Below, piece after piece: positions 9,112-18,119 of a stretch of 64,000 nucleotides of DNA (position 1 is the first letter of the stretch; the number at the start of each line of letters is the position of its first letter). The notes under the pieces are model-generated. The model saw only the letters and a program-made list of their open reading frames with translations, searched no databases and had not been told where the DNA came from. Both the position numbers and the translations under genes were made by a program. Origin of the DNA: Lederbergia panacisoli (GTDB taxonomy: Bacteria > Bacillota > Bacilli > Bacillales > Bacillaceae_C); NCBI RefSeq assembly GCF_024626525.1, contig NZ_JANJGU010000008.1, positions 62,001-126,000 of the forward strand, given 5' to 3'.

Positions 9112-9315
9112 AAAACCATAATTTGAATCTGAATCCTCGCCTGATTCGGAGCGAATATCCTGAAAACCATAATATGAGAACGAATCCGTACCTGATTCGC
9201 CCGGAAAATCCCCAAACTCATAATTTGAGAACGAATCCGTGCCTGATTCGACCGGAAAATCCCCAAACTCATAATTTGAGAACGAATTCATGCCTGATTC
9301 GAACCGAAAACAGCA
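9112..9315. repeat. Tandem array of four 51-bp units between metY and ctpB
   Basis: The word CTGATTCG recurs at 9141, 9192, 9243 and 9294, an exact period of 51. Units 2-4 are nearly identical and unit 1 is more diverged. Each unit holds an imperfect dyad, CGAATC-cgtgcct-GATTCG. Because 51 is a multiple of three, open frames run through the array on both strands as 17-residue repeats, but none has a convincing ribosome site, so I do not call a gene. Confidence 0.9.
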
Positions 9316-9569
9316 AATATCCAAAGTTGAACCGAATTCAAATTAGTGTAAAATGCTTATCTTTTAGAAATTATGTATTAATATCAAGTTATTGGTTTAC
9401 ATTCTTAAAGCAACTTTTATCCATGTTTTTAAGGATACTAACCACACTATTCTATTCCTATCCCATTTACACAAGTTTCTTCACATAACTTGTCCTTTTT
9501 CCGCATAGGATGTATGGAAAACTCTTGAAAATGCAATATCATTTGCATGAGCGGCAGAGGAGGAAAAAC
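9316..9569. other. AT-rich spacer before ctpB
   Basis: No gene is supported. Two copies of ATGCAA/TTGCAT (around 9531-9548) form a small dyad 22 bp before ctpB. I could not identify a clear SigA, SigE or SigG promoter, though ctpB is expected to be sporulation-controlled. Confidence 0.5.
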
Positions 9570-11021
9570 ATGAAGAATAGGTGGCTGGTCATCATTTCAA
9601 TCTGCTCTTTATTATTGGGGGCGGGTGGTACATATGCTTCTTTTTTATGGATATTGCCGCCGGGAACGATGGACTTTAGCAAGGAAAAGGTTGGATCGGA
9701 ACAACAGGCTACGACTGAGAGGGAAAGGATTTCTGGTTTGGAGAAAGTGGCGGATGCATTTGATTTGATTCGAAAGTCTTACGTGGAAGATGTGAGTGAT
9801 GGCCAACTTATACAAGGGGCTATCCAAGGAATGGTTGGAACCTTGCAAGATCCGTACTCCGTTTATATGGATGAAGAGGCATCAGAACGATTTAATGATA
9901 GCTTTGACTCTTCGTTTGACGGAATTGGCGCACAGATTGCGATTCAGGAAGGAAAGCTTATCATCATTTCACCCATAAAAAATTCGCCGGCTGAAAAAGC
10001 TGGGCTGAAAGCAAGAGACCGTATCATCAGTATCGATGGTGAAACAGTAGAGGGGCTTGACTTATTTGAAGCATCAAAGAGAATTCGTGGCAAAAAAGGA
10101 TCTGTTGTCAAGCTTGAGATTGCCAGAAGTGAATTGACCAAACCACTAACGATAGAGATAATGAGGGACAAAGTACCTGTTCTAACTGTCTTTTCTGATA
10201 TGAAAAAAAATGCCGAGAAAAATATTGGCTATATACAAATTACTACTTTTGCGCAACATACAGCAAAAGATTTTACAACAGAACTGAGGAAGCTTGAGGA
10301 ACAGAATTTAAAAGGGCTTATTATTGATGTGCGTGGAAATCCAGGTGGAATGCTTTCAAGTGTTGAGGATATTTTGTTTCAAATTGTGACTGATTCCAAA
10401 CCTTATGTACAAATTGAGGAACGTTCAGGGAAAAGAAATCCATTATATACTAGTCTTAAAAAGAAACTACCCTATCCGATTACGCTACTTGTAGATGAAG
10501 GGAGTGCTTCGGCTTCTGAAATTCTAGCAGGAGCTTTGAGTGAAATCGAAGGATACACGCTAGTTGGAAAGAAAACCTTTGGGAAAGGAACGGTTCAGCA
10601 GGCATTGCCTTTAGACGACCATAGTAATATTAAATTGACGATGTTTAAATGGTTAACACCTGATGGAAATTGGATCCATGGAAAAGGAATAAAACCAACG
10701 ATTGAAGTGGAGCAGCCAGCTTATTTTCATGCTCATTCATTACAATTAGATGAAACGCTCGCTTTGGATATGAATAATGAGAATGTAACGATTGCTCAAG
10801 AGATGCTTTTAGCGTTAGGCTTCGGATCTGGCAGACAAGATGGTTATTTTGATGAGCAAACTGAAAGGGCAGTTAAAGCCTTCCAATCTATTAAAAAGAT
10901 GCCTGTTACGGGTCGAATTGATGTAGAAACGGCTGTAAAATTAGAGGAAGAAATCGTAAAAGCGATTCAGGATGAAAAAAATGATTTACAATTACAAGTG
11001 GCATTAAAAACTTTTCGATAA
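9570..11021 (+). CDS. ctpB: Carboxy-terminal processing protease CtpB (S41)
   Basis: The product is 483 aa. ATG 9570 follows AGAGGAGG and begins the export signal (KNRWLVIISICSLLLG). Domains in order are an N-terminal helical cap, a PDZ domain (about 100-185), the S41 catalytic core, and a C-terminal peptidoglycan-binding helical domain (about 410-465). The predicted nucleophile is Ser314 in GSASASE, with Lys339 and Gln343 in FGKGTVQ. In B. subtilis CtpB cleaves SpoIVFA in the space between mother cell and forespore, helping activate pro-SigmaK. Its neighbour minJ is also adjacent in B. subtilis. Confidence 0.93.
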   Translation: MKNRWLVIISICSLLLGAGGTYASFLWILPPGTMDFSKEKVGSEQQATTERERISGLEKVADAFDLIRKSYVEDVSDGQLIQGAIQGMVGTLQDPYSVYMDEEASERFNDSFDSSFDGIGAQIAIQEGKLIIISPIKNSPAEKAGLKARDRIISIDGETVEGLDLFEASKRIRGKKGSVVKLEIARSELTKPLTIEIMRDKVPVLTVFSDMKKNAEKNIGYIQITTFAQHTAKDFTTELRKLEEQNLKGLIIDVRGNPGGMLSSVEDILFQIVTDSKPYVQIEERSGKRNPLYTSLKKKLPYPITLLVDEGSASASEILAGALSEIEGYTLVGKKTFGKGTVQQALPLDDHSNIKLTMFKWLTPDGNWIHGKGIKPTIEVEQPAYFHAHSLQLDETLALDMNNENVTIAQEMLLALGFGSGRQDGYFDEQTERAVKAFQSIKKMPVTGRIDVETAVKLEEEIVKAIQDEKNDLQLQVALKTFR

Positions 11022-11042
11022 TAGTAATTAATAATTTTTCAT

Positions 11043-11069
11043 AAAGGCGGATTAGCCTTTATTTTTTTT
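11043..11069 (+). terminator. Intrinsic terminator of ctpB
   Basis: AAAGGC-GGATTA-GCCTTT then A and eight T. Confidence 0.8.
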
Positions 11070-11137
11070 CCTTTTTTCAGGAAAGTTCTGATAGAATAGA
11101 ATGTAAGAGTATTTTTTCGGAAAAAGGATGTGGCAAT

Positions 11138-12337
11138 ATGGCAGAAATGTGGTTGCTTGAAATCGCAAAGGGAATCGGTAGATTGTTTCTTCATCCTATT
11201 CTTTACTTCTCGTTGCTGCTTGCTTTAACTGCGGGGTATCTCCGTGTTAAACGGGAGCGTCGGGATTTCCATGTGAGGGTGAATCGTCTTTTTCATGAAT
11301 TGCGATATTTATTTCCAGCAGGTATTGCTGCAGGACTCATAGTATCAATATTGTTTGTTTTAGTTGGTCTTACTTTACCATTTCCTTTTATTGCGGCCAT
11401 TGCCATTACGACATTATTATTAGGTTTGGCAGGGAATGCAAGGTTATTATCTCCAGCTTTAACTATTGGACTGGCTTTGTTGGTAGTATTTGCAGTCCAT
11501 TATTTCAGTTTGGAAATTCCCTATTTTGAAAATACCTTTAAATCGATTGATTCCAGCTTCTTTATGGGGGCTGCCATATTACTAGGTATTCTTATCATGA
11601 CAGAAGGAACGCTCATGTTAAAAAACGGTCTTAAAGACGTATCTCCTAAACTTCGGCAAAGCAGAAGAGGATTGACGGTAGGAGCACTCCAGACGAAAAG
11701 ACTATGGCTATTGCCAGTTTTTCTTTTCCTTCCTGTTGGCCCAATCAGCGCACCATTCGAATGGTGGCCAGTCATCCATTGGGGAACTGAAAGTTATTCT
11801 ATTATTTTAGTTCCATTTTTAATGGGCTTCCAGCAGCAGATTCAAACGACATTACCTGGAAATGTCGTAAAAAGATTAGGAAAACAAGTATTAAGTCTCG
11901 GTGTTTTGATTACTGCTATTTCTGCTACAAGCTTCTTATTGCCAAACTATATTCCAGCAATTGCAGCAACGGCAGCTGTACTCGGAAGGCTAATTATTGC
12001 CTACCTTCACAGAGTGCGTGAAGGCTCCGCTTTATATTATTTTACACCTAGAAATAGCGGCATCATGGTGCTGGATGTACTCCCAGGATCTCCTGCTTCT
12101 AAAATGGGATTAAAAAAGGGAGAAATTATCCAAACATGCAATAATATGAAAGTACGTAATAAAACAGATTTATATAAAGCTTTATTAAAAAACCGTGCCT
12201 ATTGCAAGCTTGAAGTGTTCGATAAAAATGGTGAGATTCGTCTTGTACAACGTGCTCTTTACGAAGGGGATCACCATGAGCTTGGTATTTTGTTTATCGA
12301 AAAGAGAGAGATGCAAAAATCTGCAAAAGCTATGTAA
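11138..12337 (+). CDS. minJ: Division-site determinant MinJ (PDZ membrane protein)
   Basis: The product is 399 aa, against 397 in B. subtilis from memory. About six to eight membrane segments fill residues 15-300 and a cytoplasmic PDZ domain follows (about 300-375, GIMVLDVLPGSPASKMGLK). MinJ bridges DivIVA and MinD so that the Min system is confined to poles and new septa. A candidate extended -10 (TGA-TAGAAT at 11089-11097) lies 40 bp upstream. A strong bidirectional terminator separates it from the convergent germination operon. Confidence 0.88.
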   Translation: MAEMWLLEIAKGIGRLFLHPILYFSLLLALTAGYLRVKRERRDFHVRVNRLFHELRYLFPAGIAAGLIVSILFVLVGLTLPFPFIAAIAITTLLLGLAGNARLLSPALTIGLALLVVFAVHYFSLEIPYFENTFKSIDSSFFMGAAILLGILIMTEGTLMLKNGLKDVSPKLRQSRRGLTVGALQTKRLWLLPVFLFLPVGPISAPFEWWPVIHWGTESYSIILVPFLMGFQQQIQTTLPGNVVKRLGKQVLSLGVLITAISATSFLLPNYIPAIAATAAVLGRLIIAYLHRVREGSALYYFTPRNSGIMVLDVLPGSPASKMGLKKGEIIQTCNNMKVRNKTDLYKALLKNRAYCKLEVFDKNGEIRLVQRALYEGDHHELGILFIEKREMQKSAKAM

Positions 12338-12343
12338 TGACGG

Positions 12344-12376
12344 AAAAATCCTAATTCAGTAGAATTGGGATTTTTT
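12344..12376. terminator. Bidirectional terminator between minJ and the germinant receptor operon
   Basis: AAAAATCCTAATTC-AGTA-GAATTGGGATTTTTT, with A runs on one side and T runs on the other, serves both converging units. Confidence 0.8.
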
Positions 12377-12389
12377 CGTAAAAAAACTC

Positions 12390-13508
12390 TTAATTTATTA
12401 GCCCTTGCTGGACAATCTCCGTATTTATTTCCGCATGAATCGGTATATCCTGGTAGATTTTTTTCCATTCCAATGACTTCCAAGTTTGATAATGGTGTGC
12501 TTTTATTCTTTCACCTACTCCGAGCCCATCACAATTCGCTTCCTGCATTTTCTTAATCGTTTTTTCGGCAAGCTGATTTAAGTGTTTCTCCACTTTTTTA
12601 TTGAGATCTTCAACTTTAGTTTTTTTAAATAAATGATCCGGCGGGTACTCTTCTACTGCCAATTTTAAATTCACTTTTACTGTTGCTTGTATCTTTCCAT
12701 TATTGTCCTGAATGTTAATTTTCCTTTTAATATTTTGTACTTGGATACTTACGAAGTTATTTAGTTCCTTTTTGTCGTTATTGCTAATTTTTAAATTGAA
12801 CGGTAAGTTTTTCAATTTATTATCTGATAGAACGAGAAACATGCTAGACTCCATTAATCCTAATACCCCCGAGAATTTATCATCATCGAACAGGGCCAAT
12901 CCGATCACTTTCGCTTTATTTTCTTCTTTCTTTATTGTCAAATATGGTACAGCAAAATCTTTCCCTTCTGATAAAATGATTGGAAAAACTTCTTGCACAT
13001 TCTCGTTTTTTGTAATTCCGCCTTGTTCAGATGTATGAAGCAGTTCGGCGTAATAATCGCTGATTGTCATTGCTTCACGCACCTTAATGGATAGCCCTTC
13101 CTGGGCATTTTCTTTAACAATCGCTATTTTAGCATTTAGCGGACCTCTTAAATCTCGGTATGTAGAATCTAATATGGGAAAAATGCCTTGAGAAGCTAAC
13201 TTTTTCCCTAATAATATGACTTTCACTTTAGATAAATCGAATTTCTCGGGAACTTTTCGCTCCATATGAACTTCAGCATCCCGTGCCGAGGATCCCATTG
13301 AAGATAAAACTTCACTTCGTTGGGGGGCAGAGTTATGAGTAGGTCCACCGGACGAAGCGAGAGGGTGGGCAATCGTTGCCATGATTCCGTTATCCATTTT
13401 GTCATAACCGATGGCCAATATTAAACTATTATCCCTTAAAAGGCGTTGATCCCAACAACCAGCAAGAATGATTGCTACAATAGGAACCCAAAGGAGAATT
13501 CGCCCCAT
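12390..13508 (-). CDS. Germinant receptor C subunit (Ger(x)C lipoprotein)
   Basis: The product is 372 aa with a lipoprotein signal ending ILAGC (Cys18) and the usual continuation WDQR. The rest matches the GerAC/GerBC layout: an N-terminal domain, a middle domain and a C-terminal domain with alternating strands and helices. It forms the outer part of the nutrient-sensing receptor in the spore inner membrane. Its start touches the stop of the B subunit gene, so the three genes are one translationally coupled operon. I cannot tell which germinant it senses. Confidence 0.9.
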   Translation of the reverse strand: MGRILLWVPIVAIILAGCWDQRLLRDNSLILAIGYDKMDNGIMATIAHPLASSGGPTHNSAPQRSEVLSSMGSSARDAEVHMERKVPEKFDLSKVKVILLGKKLASQGIFPILDSTYRDLRGPLNAKIAIVKENAQEGLSIKVREAMTISDYYAELLHTSEQGGITKNENVQEVFPIILSEGKDFAVPYLTIKKEENKAKVIGLALFDDDKFSGVLGLMESSMFLVLSDNKLKNLPFNLKISNNDKKELNNFVSIQVQNIKRKINIQDNNGKIQATVKVNLKLAVEEYPPDHLFKKTKVEDLNKKVEKHLNQLAEKTIKKMQEANCDGLGVGERIKAHHYQTWKSLEWKKIYQDIPIHAEINTEIVQQGLIN

Positions 13509-14599
13509 TAATTGTCCCTCCGCTCTTTTTTCTTAAAAATCAAGGATATTAATAGGAAAATGACGGGAAAGGCAAAGGCGAAGTAGGTGACAAGATGACT
13601 ATCGATCTTCCCCAATGCCTCAATTTCAAATTTTCCTTTTGGTATAAATGCAATGATAAAGCAAGCAATTGCTGATAGAAAAACAAAAAGTTTATGACTT
13701 TTTGCATTCACGATTGTAGAAAGGCCGATGGAAGAAGCAAATAAAAGACTCATAATCGTTGTGGCAACTAAAACAATCCATAGCGAAGTAAAAATTAAAT
13801 CCGGTCTCTCGATGATTTTAAATGCAAATGATTTGATTAAGTATAAAACTGGTTCCGGAATAAGTTCTAATTCTTTAGGACTAAAAAACAGTAAACAGAT
13901 CAAAGTGATAAAAGTATAAAAAAGTGTTACAAAAACATTAGCTACAGTTGCTGCTTTTAGTACACTTTTTTGGTCCGCTTGGACAAATGGAAATAATACT
14001 AATAATAACTCAAATCCTTGAAAGGAGGGAAAACCCGCTTTTATTCCTTTTAAAATATGAAGAAATCCATTACTTCCGATAGGAAGGATGTACGTATAAT
14101 TGGCGAATTTTAATGAATAGGCCGATAAACTGATAAACACAATTAACGGAAGTGTTGCAAGTAAAAGAAACCGAGCGATGATTTGAAGGTTTTCGATTAC
14201 AAGATAAATCACGGTCAGAATCATTAGTAGTAAAATTAACCATTGGGGTGTCAATGGGAGCATCCAAACTTTTAAAGTAAATGCAAATTTCGCCAAAACC
14301 ATCCCGGCAACAATAAGAAAATAGCAACAATATAATAAAGAGATGATTTTGCCAATAAATTTTCCAAAAAGACTTTGAAGCACCATATAAAGGTTTTGAG
14401 TTGGGAAGCGACGCATTAATGCCCAAATTAAGAAGATCATCACCTGAAGCAGGACACCAGTGATTAATATAGAGATCCAACTATCTCCATCTGCTTTAAG
14501 GAACATTACATAAGGTAAAGAGACGATTCCTACTCCAATTTGAGCATGAATTAAAATGATTGTTAGCTGAAATTGGGAAATCTGATGCTTACTTTTCAT
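13508..14599 (-). CDS. Germinant receptor B subunit (Ger(x)B permease)
   Basis: The product is 363 aa with about ten membrane segments, of the spore-germination branch of the amino acid-polyamine transporter superfamily. The N-terminus (QLTIILIHAQIGVGIVSLPY) is typical of GerAB-type proteins, which bind the amino acid germinant. The gene overlaps the A subunit gene by 11 bp and abuts the C subunit gene. Charged residues cluster at the C-terminus (FKKKERR), consistent with an inside tail. Confidence 0.92.
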   Translation of the reverse strand: MKSKHQISQFQLTIILIHAQIGVGIVSLPYVMFLKADGDSWISILITGVLLQVMIFLIWALMRRFPTQNLYMVLQSLFGKFIGKIISLLYCCYFLIVAGMVLAKFAFTLKVWMLPLTPQWLILLLMILTVIYLVIENLQIIARFLLLATLPLIVFISLSAYSLKFANYTYILPIGSNGFLHILKGIKAGFPSFQGFELLLVLFPFVQADQKSVLKAATVANVFVTLFYTFITLICLLFFSPKELELIPEPVLYLIKSFAFKIIERPDLIFTSLWIVLVATTIMSLLFASSIGLSTIVNAKSHKLFVFLSAIACFIIAFIPKGKFEIEALGKIDSHLVTYFAFAFPVIFLLISLIFKKKERRDN

Positions 14600-16088
14600 T
14601 TTTATCCCATTCCCTTGAACGCCTTTGCTTTACTAACTTTTGAGGCTTAATGTTTTTTGGTCGTTTGTTTAGCATCCAAATAGGAAAACGGACGATGGAG
14701 TCCTTTAAATTCGGAACCTTCAATGGTGCAAACGGTGCAAGATAAGGTGTTCCTAAAGATTCCAATTTACATAGATGGATAATAATAATCATTAAGCAAA
14801 AAATGATTCCGACAAATCCAAGTGTTGCCGCGGCTATCATGATTGGCAATGATAAAAGCCGTGCGGTGTTGCTCATCTCATAAGAAGGAATCGTGAAAGA
14901 CATAATAGCTGTTAATGCAATGACAATGACCATTACATTAGATACCAGTCCCGCGTTCACAACCGATTCTCCAATAATTAATCCTCCCACTATACCGATC
15001 GTTTGGCCAATCGGCGATGGAAGCCTTATCCCAGCTTCTCTAATTAATTCAATCGTAACCGCCATAATCAAAGCTTCAATAAAAGGCGGAAAAGGAATGT
15101 TTTCAATAGAACTTTTCACGACGGTAATAACATCATTCGGAATCAGCTCAAAATGAAAACTAATAATAGCAATATAAATAGAAGGCAGCGTAATGGCCCC
15201 CCAAAAACTAAAAAACCTAAGTAAGCGAAACATCGAACCTGCATAAAATCTAATATTAAAATCGTCTGGAGATTGGAAAAATGCAAAAAAGGATACAGGC
15301 ATAATCGATACGTCAGAAGTACCCTCTGAAAATATTGCAACTCTTCCCTCCATTAAATGGGCTTCTACACGATCAGGTCTTTCCGTATATAAAATTTGTT
15401 GAAAAGGGGATATAGGTCTATCCTCAATAAATTCTTCAATATAACCGGGGCTAAAAATCATATCGGATGAGATGGAATTAATCCTTTTTTTCAATTCATC
15501 GACCAGAGTTGGGTTTGCAATTTCTTCCATATAGACTATCGCAACTCGTGTATTAGTTTCCCAACCAAGTTCGAAGTATTCAATTTTTAAATGGCGGTTT
15601 TGAATGCGCATTCTAACCAAATTTAAATTAATATTGAGATGACCTACAAACCCTTCATGGGACCCCCTAACAACTTTTTCATTTTCAGGTTCCTCCGGAG
15701 AGCGAGAATGGCTTTGTAAAGTGTTTAATATATAAATTTCTGTCCCGTTTTCCAAGAAGAGTATGCTATTTCCTTTAAGAAGTGCAGTAACTGCGATATT
15801 CATGTTGCTTGATTTTGCAAATTGAGCGCTTGTGACGATATCATCTATTTTTTGACCTATATTCGCCTGTGTAAGTGGGATAAGGATGCTGCGCTGAAGC
15901 TCCTCGGAATTCACCATTGTCTCCAAGTAGATAATAACACCGGGAATACCATTAAAATGGATAGTACGTGTTTTTAGATCGTCAGTATTATGTAAAGCGT
16001 CATTAAAATAATGGACATTTTCATCAATACTCGGAAAAATTACATCACTTCTATTTCTGTTTTTGAAAAAAGACATAGCCTTTCTCAA
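14589..16088 (-). CDS. Germinant receptor A subunit (GerA family)
   Basis: The product is 499 aa from TTG at 16088, or 495 from ATG at 16076. The choice is uncertain, because GAGAAAGG lies only two bases before the ATG while the TTG has weak GAGACGAG. A large soluble N-terminal half (about 1-290) precedes four to six membrane segments and a basic C-terminal tail (KNIKPQKLVKQRR). The segment RPISPFQQILYTERPD-like text before 'VEAHLMEGRVAI' is the hallmark GerA stretch. GerA subunits form the oligomeric channel-like core of the receptor. Confidence 0.93.
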   Translation of the reverse strand: MRKAMSFFKNRNRSDVIFPSIDENVHYFNDALHNTDDLKTRTIHFNGIPGVIIYLETMVNSEELQRSILIPLTQANIGQKIDDIVTSAQFAKSSNMNIAVTALLKGNSILFLENGTEIYILNTLQSHSRSPEEPENEKVVRGSHEGFVGHLNINLNLVRMRIQNRHLKIEYFELGWETNTRVAIVYMEEIANPTLVDELKKRINSISSDMIFSPGYIEEFIEDRPISPFQQILYTERPDRVEAHLMEGRVAIFSEGTSDVSIMPVSFFAFFQSPDDFNIRFYAGSMFRLLRFFSFWGAITLPSIYIAIISFHFELIPNDVITVVKSSIENIPFPPFIEALIMAVTIELIREAGIRLPSPIGQTIGIVGGLIIGESVVNAGLVSNVMVIVIALTAIMSFTIPSYEMSNTARLLSLPIMIAAATLGFVGIIFCLMIIIIHLCKLESLGTPYLAPFAPLKVPNLKDSIVRFPIWMLNKRPKNIKPQKLVKQRRSREWDKNEK

Positions 16089-16152
16089 CTCGTCTCGTTA
16101 ATAAAATATGAATCTGCATCTTGTTTTACTTATGTAAAAAGAGCCTTAAACA

Positions 16153-16183
16153 AAGTATCTGTCATTTATTTCTTTCCTATTCA
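16153..16183 (-). promoter_or_regulatory. Candidate SigG promoter for the germinant receptor operon
   Basis: On the minus strand TGAATA (16183-16178), 18 bases, GATACTT (16159-16153). This fits the SigG -35 and five of seven bases of CATACTA. Forespore SigG expression is what is known for ger operons. Confidence 0.45.
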
Positions 16184-16200
16184 AATACAATTCTAATTTA

Positions 16201-16230
16201 TTTACATACCGCTAAGGGGTATGATACGAT
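16201..16230 (+). promoter_or_regulatory. CsoR-like operator over the bdbD promoter
   Basis: ATACC-N7-GGTAT (16206-16222), the same architecture as the sites before csoR and copA. TTTACA (16201-16206), 18 bases and TACGAT (16225-16230) form a plausible SigA promoter that the operator would cover. This predicts copper-inducible bdbDC. Confidence 0.6.
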
Positions 16231-16266
16231 TATTGACATTAACGTTAAATTACGAAGAGGTGCACT

Positions 16267-16929
16267 ATGAATAATAAAAAAATTGTTATGATGACGGTTG
16301 TAATTTTTGCCATAATCATAGCGCTTGTATTAGTTTTTAGTAATAAAGATAAAAGCCAGGACCAAGCAAAGGTCAATCTTAATAAGTTAGAAAATCAACC
16401 GATGATAGGTAATGAACATGCACCTGTTTCAATCGTTGAGTTCGGTGATTATAAATGTCCATCTTGTAAAGCTTGGGGAGAAAAAGTATTTCCACAGCTA
16501 AAAGAAGAGTTTATTGATTCTGGAAAAGCTAATCTTACATATATAAATGTACTTTTTCACGGGAAAGAATCAGTCCTTGCAGCCCTTGCGTCAGAATCTG
16601 TTTTCAAGCAAGATCCGGATAGCTTTTGGGCTTTTCATAAAGGCCTTTTCGATGCTCAACCTGCTAGTCAAAATCACGATGAACAATGGGTAACAACAGA
16701 CACACTAGTGGAGATTGCCAAAGCGTATGCTCCTAATATTGACTTTGAAGAATATAAAAAAGACATCGATCAAGAAGGAACATTGGAAGAAGTGACAATT
16801 GATGATGAGCTTGTGAAAGAAGTAAATATCCAATACACTCCAACAATTGTCATAAATGGGGTTATGTTAAATGATCCATTTGATTATGAAGCGATAGCAG
16901 CAGAAATTGAAAAAGGTTTGGACAATTAA
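16267..16929 (+). CDS. bdbD: Thiol-disulfide oxidoreductase BdbD (DsbA-like)
   Basis: The product is 220 aa. An N-terminal membrane anchor (about 5-23) is followed by a DsbA-type thioredoxin fold with active site CPSC (Cys64, Cys67), the BdbD signature, an inserted helical domain and a cis-proline segment YTPTI. BdbD introduces disulfides into exported proteins and is reoxidised by BdbC, whose gene follows at one base. ATG 16267 follows GAAGAGGTG. In B. subtilis the pair also sits next to the copper genes. Confidence 0.93.
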   Translation: MNNKKIVMMTVVIFAIIIALVLVFSNKDKSQDQAKVNLNKLENQPMIGNEHAPVSIVEFGDYKCPSCKAWGEKVFPQLKEEFIDSGKANLTYINVLFHGKESVLAALASESVFKQDPDSFWAFHKGLFDAQPASQNHDEQWVTTDTLVEIAKAYAPNIDFEEYKKDIDQEGTLEEVTIDDELVKEVNIQYTPTIVINGVMLNDPFDYEAIAAEIEKGLDN

Positions 16930-16930
16930 A

Positions 16931-17353
16931 ATGAATGAGTCTAAATCATCCTTAACCTTATATTTTGCCTGGGTTGTTTCAGTAATTGCTACTTTGGGAA
17001 GTTTATATTTTAGTGAAATAAAAGGCTATGTTCCTTGCGAACTTTGCTGGTATCAAAGAATTTTTATGTATCCACTCACGATTATCCTTGGCATCGCTGC
17101 TTTTTATAATGAAAGATATATAAAAAAGTATATTCTGCCAGTATCCTTGATTGGCGGCTCGATTTCTTTATATCATTATTTAGTTCAAAAAGTTCCAGGT
17201 TTTGCAGCAATCAAGCCATGTGTACAAGGTGTGCCTTGTAATGTGCAATATATTAATTGGTTCGGTTTTATAACAATTCCTTTTCTGGCGTTAACGGCTT
17301 TTACGTTGATTAGCGTATTCATGATTCTTATGTATAGAGAGGATCGCAAATAG
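16931..17353 (+). CDS. bdbC: Disulfide oxidoreductase BdbC (DsbB-like)
   Basis: The product is 140 aa from ATG 16931, directly after the bdbD stop; an in-frame TTG lies inside bdbD but would extend the N-terminus beyond the family length. Four membrane segments carry two external cysteine pairs: CELC (Cys36, Cys39) and Cys97/Cys103 in KPCVQGVPC. The protein passes electrons from BdbD to quinone. Length matches the 138 aa of B. subtilis BdbC. Confidence 0.92.
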   Translation: MNESKSSLTLYFAWVVSVIATLGSLYFSEIKGYVPCELCWYQRIFMYPLTIILGIAAFYNERYIKKYILPVSLIGGSISLYHYLVQKVPGFAAIKPCVQGVPCNVQYINWFGFITIPFLALTAFTLISVFMILMYREDRK

Positions 17354-17360
17354 AAAAGTA

Positions 17361-17392
17361 AAACGGAAGGTGATATAAATCACTTTCCGTTT
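17361..17392. terminator. Bidirectional hairpin between bdbC and the small convergent gene
   Basis: AAACGGAAGGTGAT-ATAA-ATCACTTTCCGTTT is a 14-bp stem with one wobble, close to both stop codons; T runs are short on each side. Confidence 0.65.
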
Positions 17393-17408
17393 CTATACTT
17401 GCACATGT

Positions 17409-17618
17409 TTAGTTTTCTTTTTCTCCATCAGCTTCAGTTACTTCTGCTGTTTCTTCAGGAGCCTCCATCGGTCTTCCCCAGAAAAATCCCCACGGATCTC
17501 GAGCGGGTGCTTCAGCTTCCCTTTCCCTATTATGCCGTTCTTCCACAACTTCAACGTTCTGGGCATGGATAATTAAATTTTCAACATGAATTTCTTTTGT
17601 TTTTTTCTCTTCAGACAT
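17409..17618 (-). CDS. Small acidic protein of unknown function
   Basis: The product is 69 aa. The gene is supported by an excellent ribosome site (AGGAGGG, five bases before ATG) and by its fit between convergent and divergent neighbours. The protein is highly charged with no membrane segment. An N-terminal EIHVENLIIHAQNVEVVEE suggests two beta strands, and a middle motif DPWGFFWGRP stands out. I recognise no family. The EIHVENL segment faintly resembles EIHIDKF in the GerPC-like protein at 470-1285, but this may be chance. Confidence 0.7.
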   Translation of the reverse strand: MSEEKKTKEIHVENLIIHAQNVEVVEERHNREREAEAPARDPWGFFWGRPMEAPEETAEVTEADGEKEN

Positions 17619-17719
17619 TTCTACCCTCCTAGCTGTAACAATAATATTCGTTTTATCTTATTCAAAAGGGATATATGTGTATAGGCATTTTTGTTTTTAA
17701 TTGATTAAAATTTTGTAGT

Positions 17720-17748
17720 TTGCATACGGTATGGGGGTATGTTATGAT
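17720..17748 (+). promoter_or_regulatory. csoR promoter with embedded CsoR operator
   Basis: TTGCAT (17720-17725), 17 bases, TATGAT (17743-17748). The spacer contains ATACG-N7-GGTAT (17724-17740), placing the repressor between -35 and -10. Confidence 0.8.
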
Positions 17749-17768
17749 AAAGAAAAGGAGGAATGTTA

Positions 17769-18104
17769 ATGGCTATGGAGATGGACCAAATCCCTGAGGA
17801 ATCCTGCTGCGAATCCACTATGAATCGGAAAAGTCATCATTCTGAGCAAGTTAAGAAAAACTTAGTGACAAGGCTAAACCGAGTAGAAGGGCAAATTCGT
17901 GGAATAAAAGGTTTAATTGAAAAAGATACTTATTGTGATGATGTTATAACGCAAATTTCCGCCACCCAGGCAGCATTGAATAGTGTAGCGAAAATTTTGC
18001 TTGAAGGTCATATGAAAAATTGTGTCGTTGAAAGAATTCAAGAAGGAGATTTTGACGTCTTAGACGAATTCCTTATTACAATACAGAAGCTAATGAAAAA
18101 ATAA
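17769..18104 (+). CDS. csoR: Copper-sensing repressor CsoR
   Basis: The start is ATG 17769, seven bases after AAGGAGG; an ATG at 17763 is too close. The product is 111 aa of the DUF156 helical family with the Cu(I) ligands Cys56, His81 and Cys85, matching C45/H70/C74 of B. subtilis CsoR with a constant offset. The extra N-terminal residues include a Cys-Cys pair and His-His, which might add metal contacts (inference). Apo-CsoR represses the copper genes and Cu(I) releases it. The copZ gene follows after 15 bp. Confidence 0.95.
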   Translation: MAMEMDQIPEESCCESTMNRKSHHSEQVKKNLVTRLNRVEGQIRGIKGLIEKDTYCDDVITQISATQAALNSVAKILLEGHMKNCVVERIQEGDFDVLDEFLITIQKLMKK

Positions 18105-18119
18105 TAGGAGCTGATTATT

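Noticed and set aside
9042-9488. Open frame with 17-residue repeats through the first 51-bp array
   Set aside because: Openness follows from the repeat period being a multiple of three; frames are open on both strands, the start lies inside the metY terminator region and codon use is unlike neighbours.
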